A program made the translations under genes and the position numbers. From Paragonimus skrjabini miyazakii (taxonomy: Eukaryota > Platyhelminthes > Trematoda > Plagiorchiida > Troglotrematidae), in contig JTDE01000174.1 of NCBI GenBank assembly GCA_014338405.1, positions 76,792 through 140,791 of the forward strand: a stretch of DNA of 64,000 nucleotides, in the 5' to 3' direction. Positions 52,408 through 62,100 of this stretch are shown here, one piece after another (the first letter of the stretch is position 1; every line of letters starts with the position of its first letter). The notes under the pieces were generated by a model, which was not told the DNA's origin, made no database searches, and saw nothing but the letters and a program-made list of their open reading frames with translations.

Positions 52408-52462
52408 GGATTTGAACCACGGACACGCTGTTCATGAGGCAACCATGTTTACCACTGCGCCA
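52408..52462 (-). promoter_or_regulatory. RNA polymerase III type 2 internal promoter (A and B boxes)
   Basis: Minus strand: A box TGGCGCAGTGGT (52462-52451) and B box GGTTCAAATCC (52418-52408), spaced as in tRNA genes and located upstream of the hammerhead. Both are close to consensus. The tRNA-like head cannot fold into a full tRNA, so this is a SINE-type promoter. Confidence 0.75.
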
Positions 52463-52665
52463 TTGACCTCACGTTAGGCACGACCGAATTATCGTAGGTG
52501 AACGCTCAACCACTTTCGCTTGTGAGTAATGATCAGGTTGCCCGATCGTCTGGAAATGGAGACACAGTTACTGTCTGTGAACTCCAATCGATAACCCCGC
52601 GATTAGGACTTCCTAGACAGGTCGAGATCTCCGATCTCATTAAACCTGCTAGGCGATATTTTAGA

Positions 52666-52717
52666 TTACTGATGAGTAGTCGGGGATTTGGTTAAATTCA
52701 AGTTGAACATCACCCAC
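52666..52717. repeat. Unit-end direct repeat, copy 2
   Basis: Partner of 52235-52286. It abuts the inverted segment at 52717/52718. Confidence 0.9.
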
Positions 52718-52822
52718 GAGCTGTAATGAAAGCGAAACTCGAGTCTAGTGTTTCATTTCGAAAGGGGCCGACCGGAAGTTCTATGGGGATGCGACAGCTG
52801 CGATCAATTGTGGGTGATGTTT
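52718..52822. repeat. Right arm of inverted repeat, with partial hammerhead on plus
   Basis: Plus-strand copy of the unit from stem II of the hammerhead to the tail. It holds GAAA, CTCGAG and the GTC cleavage triplet followed by TAGTG (to 52750). The CUGANGA core and the 5' stem I strand are cut off, so it cannot cleave itself in cis. Its TAGTG would pair perfectly with the CACTA of the complete copy, which reveals the ancestral stem I. Confidence 0.85.
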
Positions 52823-52826
52823 AATC

Positions 52827-52838
52827 CAAAATAAGTTT
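52827..52838. repeat. Right target site duplication, 12 bp
   Basis: Exact copy of CAAAATAAGTTT at 52225-52236. Confidence 0.7.
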
Positions 52839-53943
52839 TTTTAATAAAGTTCTATTGAACGCTACTTCTGGTTCACCGAGATGCAGCTGTGTAATATTTG
52901 TATCTGTGAATAACCCTCACATACTTTATAAAGATAGTAGGTGTAGGTTTACTCAAAGTCTAGGTCAAAGTAGTATTTGAGACCTCCAACGCATTTCTAC
53001 TGCGAATGTGTTGTTATCAAAATGTTCCGTTAACGTCAAATGTTTTCTCATAAACTAGCTTGTTTAAACTTATAAAATTTTTAATATAATAACCTTCATA
53101 TAGAACAGTGTTGTTTCACAGAATGAGACAAAAATAACTGATGTGCTGATAAACAGGTCACAGTCACCAATGTGTTAGGTGTTTTGGAATAACAGCGTAA
53201 GAAAAAAAGCAACTTCAGTCATAAACTTATGACCCGCTATAAGGGGTCTGTCAATCACAGACTTGAAGGCGGCATTTCCGTAAGTTTTATTCTGGGGTGG
53301 TGGTGTAATACAATGTTACTGCTCCATGGGCAATCAGAATTCAGCATTTCATAACAGTTGATGAAATGCCATTGGCTCCATAATTCGGACGACATGGAAT
53401 GATTATGTCAACGTGACGATCGGAACAAATGAATGAATCTACAACTCTAATGATGATGGATTTGGTAACGTAACAGCTTACCTGAGCTAGGTGATTCCCA
53501 AGAATACGTACAACCATTACATGTACATAGGTCTAGCTATTTCACTACTTTAAAGTGATAGCAACCTCCACAAGCATTTTTTCTTTACATACACCCCGTC
53601 TTCATGGAATCGTCAACGTTTTGCCAACCAGTTGCACTGCCTGTCCAATGAGAACAACGTTTGCAGCGGAAGCGATTCATCATAAACCACAGCTTATGTA
53701 CGTGCCCCTTTCATTCAAGAAAATGATGAGGTCCCAGGTTTTAATAATAGCGGTCAGCAATGGTGACAGACGCGTGTTTCTTTTCTAGCAGTCCTACGTT
53801 GCACTTAACCACCACTGCCTGATCGAATAAGTATATGTGAGAGGAAAAAATAGTTGTTTGTTTCAAAATGCAAAACACATTTAAGAATAATATACACTGT
53901 TTGTTTAGAGGAAGCTTACCGGTGAAAATCTCGGTTTCAGACT
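52839..53943. other. No recognised gene
   Basis: No known gene. An open frame at 53555-53788 (77 codons) is unassigned. Confidence 0.45.
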
Positions 53944-54010
53944 GGTTCGAACCGGCGACGGAATCTGGAGACCTTTAACTAGCACCTGAACCACGAAGTC
54001 ACTCTGGTGG
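53944..54010 (-). repeat. tRNA-like fragment, possible SINE head
   Basis: Minus strand: an A-box-like TGGTTCAGGTG (53993-53983) and a perfect B-box core GGTTCGAACC (53953-53944) at tRNA-like spacing. The B-box core is palindromic, so the strand rests on the A box. No acceptor stem was found. Confidence 0.35.
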
Positions 54011-54949
54011 CTTAGTTCTCCACAGGCAGGATGAACTCATTAAATAACCGTTCTTGGAAGTCTTATCAACCGCTCTAAGATGGAGTCCTTCAACTCTGCT
54101 GATAGTCACCGAAATTGTACTGCCGACAAACAAATTGACAGATTGAGTAAATTAAAAGGAATCAAATCACAAAAGATCTGTGGTTTCGATGAAACAAATC
54201 CAGTGACGAAAACATTGTATCCTGGAATGACGTGAAAATTTGAGTGCCAAAAGTGACTTTTTAATTAAATCAGTGGAAAGCTTTCTTTTTACAGGCATGG
54301 CGCTCCTGCTTTTGCATTTAATCTAACCGAAAACCCCTTAATGGAGCTCTTCTAAGCTAAAAATCTGGTATAACATCATTCACATAGGTTTTTGACCGAA
54401 GAAAATTGGAAAACAGGTTGTTCGTCACTGATTCCGGTGCCCACTAATAAGGTAATCAAGCAATTCAGTCAGTGCTAGTTGGTTGGAAGTGTTGTACGTG
54501 AGGTCATTTCAAAGGGGTTAGGAAAGAACACAAACAATACATCTAACAACCAACCAGTTAGTACCACCAGTCAAATTAATCACTGCCGCGGGAGTGAAGG
54601 AAATGTTAGAGAAGGCAACACTAAGTTTACAGATACCAGTGACAATAACTAGTCGAGCTGACCGGTGAGTTAGTACTAGCATGACTCAGAGTGAACCAAA
54701 CAGCCATAATCGACAGATTTCATGTAAAAGAATTTAAGTGATATCGGAATAATGGAAACTCACTGACTCTGCTCAAAAAGACAATTTACATGTTAGTCAT
54801 CCGGTAACTATTCACCTGCTTAACCAAGTGTAGATTTGTTGGAACAGTTAGCATTGTTTACTTTAATTGTCGTTCAACAAACCGGTAGTTATCCAATCAG
54901 CTTTGGGCCAGCAGTCGAAATGTTCCTAAAAGTATTCCACATTTTGTTA
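54011..54949. other. No recognised gene
   Basis: Nothing recognised. Confidence 0.45.
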
Positions 54950-55325
54950 ATTACCTGGATATCAGATGAGACCCTACTGTGAAAAGTCAGGGCTTCGGCT
55001 GGATTCGAACCAGCGACAGAAACACCATGCCTCAACGCGGCAAACGCTCTACCAGCTGAGCTAGGAAGCCACGCCAGGAGCTCGGAACTTTCACATTTGA
55101 CTCGGTTACCCACCCGTCCCACTGTCTCTTATGGAATCCACCAAATGATCCAGGGGATCGACTGCCCTGGCAGGATTTCTCAAACAGTTCACGTTGGAAC
55201 CTACCAACGCACTGTTGAGCATAGACTTTGTGTTGCTAATAAGTAGTGTGGCCCTGACTTTTCACAGTTGGGTCTCATCTAACTTCATAAATCTGCCACA
55301 CTACTTATAAGTATTACCTGGATAT
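54950..55325 (-). mobile_element. Family B tRNA-like repeat with 30-bp inverted repeats and flanking direct repeats
   Basis: ATTACCTGGATAT occurs at 54950-54962 and again at 55312-55324. Just inside the left copy, 54963-54992 is the reverse complement of 55251-55280 with one mismatch in 30. Between the inverted repeats lies the tRNA-like head (55070-54991, minus) and about 140 bases of upstream repeat shared with 21181-21330. On the right, 31 bases separate the inverted repeat from the direct repeat. A second small inverted pair, AAGTAGTGTGG at 55241-55251 and its complement at 55296-55306, brackets the right inverted repeat. It could be a foldback (MITE-like) element that captured a tRNA-like sequence, or a SINE with a 5' inversion. 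Confidence 0.65.
54991..55070 (-). repeat. tRNA-like head of family B repeat
   Basis: The acceptor stem pairs six of seven bases. The D arm (GCTC..GAGC), the A box TAGCTCAGCTGGT (55063-55051), the T arm GCTGG/CCAGC and the B box GGTTCGAATCC (55011-55001) are all canonical. The anticodon arm is poor: at best a four-pair TGCC/GGCA stem with loop GCGTTGA, lacking the usual U at position 33, and a long unstructured variable region. A tRNA scan may report it, but the repeat context and a second copy at 21330 argue for a pseudo-tRNA inside a mobile repeat. Confidence 0.7.
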
Positions 55326-55815
55326 GTAAAATATGGGGATTCAAAGCTAGGTATATTAAGATGGATTTACCCGTCGAGCCATTGACATTTACAATGCGCC
55401 TGAAACAATGGTTGCTGGGCATATCTAATAAGTAAACTATTTGATTTTAGGTAAAATGATCACTTTCAATATTTTTACAACCAGAACTTTGAAAATCAGA
55501 TAGTCATTAGAAGGAATGTTGATACTTTGAGACGTTTAACTGTTTGCCAATAAAAACAGTGAACTAGCAAGGGTAGATTTCATGTTTACTTGCTTTTAGG
55601 AGACACATATATTCATCCCATTAGTTAGTTTGTAAATTCGTCAGCCTTTGTAGTTCGGAAATGTCTATTACACATTTACTGCCATAACAGTACATATAAG
55701 TTTAGAAAAGGTTGAAAAAGAAGTTGATGTAAGCTTTCCGGCGAACTGAGAAAATTACAACGTTACCAGCATGTTGAGACTGGTGTAAATAAGGCACCTC
55801 TGTGTCTGGTGTTAC
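55326..55815. other. No recognised gene
   Basis: Nothing recognised in this interval. Confidence 0.5.
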
Positions 55816-56155
55816 CTATTGATTCACACTACACTGCAGACAGGGTTTTGTTATCATTGTGGTGAATGCGTGCTTGTTAGTTGTACTTGGTGAGAGCTTC
55901 AGTACAGTGTCACTTCGTATGAAAATGTGGACATATGTATCATACGAGGTTGAGCACAACGCACGTTGTGATTCCCCGACATTGCACTTAGTGCAATAGC
56001 GAAGTCCTTCTCTAACTTCTGGAATTGGTGGACACCTTTTAAAGAAGGCGCTTGTGACTCTTGTGTTCAGCAACACGCACTTTCGATTGTTCGTTAGTCT
56101 CGCCTACATAACTGACACTGCAATCCCCGCAACTGATTCTGTAAACCCAATCTGC
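55816..56155 (-). pseudogene. Penelope-like element GIY-YIG endonuclease relic
   Basis: Reading minus from 56149, one frame gives WVYRISCGDCSVSYVGETN, then QSKVRVAEHKSHKR. VYRI and YVGET stand for the two strands that name the GIY-YIG fold, CGDC is the Cys pair usual before it in PLEs, and the RVAEHK block carries the family Arg. After a frameshift near 56035, FAIALSAMSGNHNVR matches the A..H...xxH block. After another, AFTTMITKPCLQCSVNQ ends at the stop at 55816, as PLE proteins end. The fold is complete in outline but broken into at least three frames. The matching RT part is not next to it; a PLE RT piece lies at 13.7-14.1 kb. Confidence 0.75.
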
Positions 56156-59100
56156 CTAGTCACCCATAGAGATTGGTGGTGCATCCTGAGCATCCAGCCT
56201 CTATAAACGAAACCAAATACAATGAATGTAATGTTAAACACGAAGTCACGACAGTTTAACTTCATTCGCATTAGACTAGGCAAAGACATCCTAATGTAAA
56301 CTGACTTACTTCTAGTGAAACCTTCAAATAGATCCTCCTAGTTAGTCAGAACACAAGTCGGCCTCCTTCGTTTCGGTTTTCTGCTCAACGGTTTAAAGTC
56401 CAAATTCTGGGGTCATATTCACAGGTAGTATGGAATTAAAAACGTTTAGTTGTTTACTGTCAGACGTCATTCAGATGTAATGCATAGCCATGCTGCACTA
56501 ATCCTTGAATAGAGAGATTCAACAATGATCCCTAAATTCAGCGAATCAACTTCATTTAATTAAACGAGTTTTCGTGGTATTTGAGATTGTTTTGATTACA
56601 GTGTAACACTCTCAAAAGGGTTGCTGACGATCAATTTCAACACAGTTAGTTTGGCTTTCTATGGAAAACGTGGTTCAAACTCGTTAGTTCCAACTTTAAC
56701 CCATTTCATTAAAATATAATGTCCGTCCGGATTATATTCAGTAGTACCTGGTGTCCGTTTGCCATTGAAATAGATTTCGTTGACGTCAGTGACCTTTTAA
56801 ATCCCGTAGATGTGAACCTGCACAATGCATAGTAACACAGTCTGTTATTTTTAACAAACCACAAGATTGTTACAACCAGATAATTTTAGTTAGAAACTAG
56901 AATGGATTCTTGGTGTTAAGCTTGAATTGTATTCCGTTTTAGCCATAAAGAAATATCAGTGCGAAAGTTTTCTAGGGGGAGAATAATGAAGGGTGCAGAA
57001 AACCATCATGTCTGCTTTATCAACAAGACTTCTTGAACTAGCGTCATTTCCAAAAGTAAACTGACCACATCTATCGAATCGCTGTACTCCATTTGTTTAT
57101 TTGGGTATGTCATGACTGCAATTACGAGTAGAAAATACACCGGCTAAGCACAATCGAAAACTGTTATAGGCGAACACAAAAATATGCATGAGACATCGTT
57201 TATTTTCTCGAGATTACTGTGCCTTGATGAAAGGCTACGGATAAAAAATGAGGTGGATTAACAGCTTGAATTTCTAAAATGTTCACAAAACATCCATGAA
57301 GTAGTGATTTCCGTAACCTCCTCACAATTGTACATCACAAAATCAACTAGCGCTTTGTACAAAATCTAAAACTTTTTCTGCTGCATGTAGCATCGGTCGG
57401 CGTAATACCATGTCACCACCTTTCGAAGAAGCAAGCTGGGCATCAGAAGTATTTTCACAGCATCTACTCGAACTGGTCGGAGTAAATGTGAATATTACTG
57501 CTAAGCTGAATAAAGTCATCAGGGTTCCAGTATTACAGAAAAGGTTCCGAAAATCCGTGAGAATTGCGAAAGCGTTTACCTGACTCCAGCAACACTCGAG
57601 ACTTAACTTTGTCACACATCGTTAACTTATTGTAATGGAGTAAACCAAAAATAGTGATAAGGTGGGCTTCCATCAGTTGATAGTTTACTCTTTGATGAAT
57701 TTTGAAAGTATGTTTTGTGAATCACCGCCCAGCAACCTCTGCGGTTCCCGACTGTACGAAAGATATTGACTAAATTAATCAGCCAACGCAGGTTTGCCGA
57801 GTAAATCGGCTGACCTATTGTCTGAGCCTCGTGTTATCACATTAACTCGAACTGAGGTCTACTTACATCTGTTGAACACAGTTCATAGAAAGCTTGGGTT
57901 CCGTCAGATTTTATAACTTTTCCACTCATGTTTACCTTCATCATGAATGAAATAATACATTACTGTTCGCGGTAGCCAGAGAATCCAGATACTGATATCT
58001 CTCCTGGAGTGACCTGAAATAAGGTGGTCATAGGTTAGCGTAGCCCGACAGTCTCCACGATCTACATATTCTGTTAATTAGATCTATTCTTCTGTCTAGT
58101 CAGCTGGGATGTAATTTGAAGTTAACAGATTAAAGATGACTCTTTACGATCGTGACATCAACGTCAGTCTCAGACTACGCACAACTTTCAGAAGACTTCA
58201 TCAAACCCCACCGTTGTAATTCGTGTCCCGATTGACGATTGCACGTGAAGTGAGAAAGAAATGCTTTATTTCCAAAACTGTCAGGAACCCATTTTTGACA
58301 ACAAACTTATCGTATAAATTTAAACACTACAATGTAAGGCAATCTTCACCTAGAACTCTGAACAATGACATCCAAGGAAGGGAGAACTAAAGCTACTTGC
58401 GGTCATCAATAATCGATGCTCCTGTTCGTTCTTCCTGTAGTTTTTCAAAATTAATGATGAATCGATGTAAACCGTAGAGAAAATGTTTGTGACGATAGTG
58501 ACGATGATCAGAGTATGTTACAGAAATACGAGGGTTCAAGTTTCGAGATATCAAGGCCCTTTCCGAAACTGATTCTAAAATTTTACAAGGTTGAAAATTA
58601 CTAACCAGATAGTTGTATGGGCATCCAAATCTATTTACATGTGCAATGATATTTGTCAAGTTTATCTACTAGTGAATGCACTCAACTGGCAAGCAAATGC
58701 TTATCATTATTGCCTGCTAATTCTGGTACTTTCGTGAACACAATTCATTCCGCGTTAATATTCTCACTTTGAAAAGCATTTACTCGAAACATAGATAAAT
58801 TTCCACGGTGAATAACGCACATTTTAGAGTATTGGCTGCCAAACATGCCTTTTTGACTTCCATTTCTGCATTATTTAAAAATCTATCAGAATGATCACGG
58901 AAATTGCCTTCCAGCTGTGTAGTATATCACAACTGAGTAATCATGTATACTGAAATCTGCCCATAGCTTTTGTCTTCTGGTAGGTTTGTCGAACGGTTTT
59001 TCAGAAAAATAACCACCAGGACAAGGTTTTTTATTCATCAGTTCCGGTTGATTGGATATATCCCTAAGGCATTCCTATGGGGTAATCATATTGTCTACCG

Positions 59101-62100
59101 CGTCGTTCATCCTATATTAGTCAATTGTGTATTATCTCATAGGCACATTTAGTTACAGTCGTTTGTGAGTAACGCTTCAGCTATCCTGATCTAATTCAGA
59201 CAGGTAGGGAGTAGCTACAGATTTAGTACAACCTGTGACCCTGTCAACGATGCCTCAATCAGTTAGAAATAAGCAACTTTATTGAACCCACTGATTATGA
59301 TCTTGTTTAATGGTCTGGAAACATGGATAAGATTTTTCATTTACTAAATGTGATAACCATAAGGACGTTTCTTATAGTTGCAATTGTTACCACCTAGTAA
59401 TACAGTTGCTGTGCCTAGTTTTACCAGTTCACCTGTAAATAGGAAAGACATTTTTGATTAACGAAACTGTTTAACGAAATCTACCATCTTGTGTTTCGTG
59501 TACAAATATATCCCTTGCAAAGAAATTAATTCTATCAGCAATTTTTATCCCATCTTTAATCCACCAAAGTTGTAGCTATCTTCCATTAATTATTATAACA
59601 TCATGCTTAACTTGCTAACATTCGGTTTAGGTCATGGGTGAAAACAGAAGTAATCTGTTTATTAACTCGTATTGATGTGTACTCACCTAAATCAATATAT
59701 GTCCTGCGTTTCGTGTTATTCAATCGATCATTTTTTTGAATTTCCGTAAGACAGGTTCATTGTATAGATTATGCTTTATTTAGCGAGAATGTTGAGATGT
59801 AACTTTCGAACCACATTCCTCTAAGCTTACAATGCGTAATAATGATAGTTCTATTTGACTAGTATAGAGGGAGTCAATGGTCATGCAAAACATGCATGTA
59901 CTCTAGCTGCATTTCAGGAACAACACTCTGACTGTCACATGTCCCAATTCCATATCCTGAAGTGTCCAATCCTCCTGCGTTTTAACGGCATCTATTCAGG
60001 AAAAAAGATATTGTTTACCTTTCGTACAAAAGCTCCTATTACAAAACATACCAACGTTTTTGTAAACCATATGAAATCTTTCACTAATATCCAGTAAACT
60101 TTTTCCAACAGTATAGCAAATTGTTAAGAGGTAAAATATTTTCGTTTTCTTGGATACTTGAAAACATAGTGCAGATATTTTAACCGCCACTGTTGACACC
60201 TTGTCAATATTTACTTGTTGAGATCACAACCCAAGTCAAAAAGAGAATTGAAACAGCACACAAAACCATACAGCGTTCTGAAACTTGCGGTATCATTAGG
60301 TGACTTACGAACTGACGGAGAAAAACTGGAAAAGGAAACACTTTAAAACGTCCTCAATTTTGTGACTGCAGTCGGCGGAATCCTGCAGATTGCATTTCGT
60401 CACAAAATTTTCTGTCCTTACTAGAAAATGTGTTATGGTACATATAAATATTTATTCTCAGTGAATGCATCTACAGTATGAACAACACCGCAACAGTGGA
60501 TAACACATCAATCTATGACGAATCCATTCCTTTTACGTCTACTTCTTTTCGACGTCAAAATCACATCTGTTTCCGTTCGGTTGATTATCTTCAAGTTAGG
60601 TTGCCTAGTTCGAAGAATTCGAACTAATTCATGGCACAAGATGACGTTCGCATGAGGACGTAATTATTCAATCTGGTACTATTTATTCATGGTACAGAAC
60701 GCAAAAGACATAATTCCGATCTTCAGCCACCTTAGGGTAGATTTAGGTAAAATATGTGTACCAAGTGAAACAAAAGTTAGCGTTTTAAGATGTCCGCTTG
60801 CGTTGTTCTTTCAGGTGGGTGAATCTAACCTGAAGTAAGTTTTGCGCATACAGTTGAGCCTCAAATGTTCTTCGAACTCTCATTAATGGTGCCTTAATTT
60901 GTTGTGGACGATTATAGAAAATTGATGTCGTTTCTGCAGTTTAAAAACAAATTACGCGTGTCTGGGTTTAAACATGCACAAATCTGACTGCATTTGGTTC
61001 GTTCTTAGCGTATAACTCACACTAAATGAAGACTTGCTGGAAACGTGATATTCTGAACGCATTCATAATAAAAATTGCCACAAATTTTGTAACTTCAAGA
61101 CAATACATCTGGCGAGATTTCCAGATTTCAATCGGAATACTGAATTGTGTGTTTTTCATTTCTAATTGATCACTGCCAACGCATAATACAAACGGATTTC
61201 AACTGGTGGAACGCCGTAGAAGTAGTCTGTAGTTCCAGCGTCATGCTAAACAACCATAGTTAAATGTTTTGCATCACATTTCTCTCTGCAAGTGAGTTGA
61301 CTCTTTTCATAATGAAATACTTGTTTTATGATTAAAATATTATCATGTCAAAATAGAGCACATTGAAAACAAAAACACGTAGTATAACAGAAATTAAAAT
61401 AATGCAGTCAGTTTTATTACTTATCGCACTAGCAGTTCATCGTAAAAAAATACTACTTATTTAAATTTGGTATTAATTGTGGATGTTCGTGGAACGTTAA
61501 GTTATTCTAAAGGTTTATTCAATCAAACTAATAATTTATTTCCAAGCACTTCTCACTAGCTGCCAAAGTAGAGCTATTTTTTGCATCGCGCTAGAAGAAA
61601 ATGATTTGCACGTACAATTAAAAACTATCTTTAACTACAATGTCATATTTAGACGGAGTTGACGGTGTGCCGTATGTCACATGGAATTGAGAGGAGAAAA
61701 CGCATGCAAAGCAATTGCAAACCATTGAACATCATAAGCGGATAAGTGACATCATGTTGCTATGCAAAACACAGACTTCTTCTAGTGAATTATGACATGA
61801 AGCGGTTGCCTCGAATCACCGAAAGACATGACACATAATATTCCTCACAATTATAATTTACTGAGAAAATTCAGTGTACACATCGTACTACATCTTTCTG
61901 TCACTTCCTTCAATGTTTGTTGAGTTTCCGGAATTTTGGAACTACTTTAACGGCTTTCACTTAAAGACCACCCTACCTTTTCAACAAACTTATTAAGAGC
62001 ACATTAGCTTATTTCAGTATGCTGCTAAAAAATATTGCAGTTAACTAACCAAAATAGGGCAATGTTTCTGTAATAGTATGACACATCAGTCGCGACAATA

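Larger units (their letters stand above)
52237..52826 (-). mobile_element. Family A hammerhead/tRNA repeat, partial dimer with inverted 5' part
   Basis: The sense strand is minus. From 52717 down to 52237 it reads 52 bases of a preceding unit's end, then a complete unit of 431 bases. That unit has a leader, a tRNA-like head with A and B boxes, a hammerhead at 52389-52345, and a tail ending in CATCAGT. The same 52-base unit end recurs at 52666-52717 and 52235-52286, which sets the period. The remaining right part (52718-52826) is the hammerhead-to-tail segment in opposite orientation. A 12-base direct repeat flanks all of it. This fits one insertion event from a multimeric RNA with twin priming. 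Tandem hammerhead SINE-like repeats are known in schistosomes (Sm-alpha), and minimal-stem-III hammerheads in PLEs and retrozymes. No poly(A) or protein-coding capacity is seen. Confidence 0.85.

Noticed and set aside
54957..54988. CAGATGAGACCC followed by GTGAAAAGTC in family B as a hammerhead
   Set aside because: The core has A for the invariant U, and the bases between cannot form stem II; the resemblance is read as chance.
54991..55070. A functional tRNA gene on the minus strand
   Set aside because: The A and B boxes and acceptor stem are good, but the anticodon arm is poor, the variable region is long, and the sequence lies inside a repeat with another copy at 21.3 kb.
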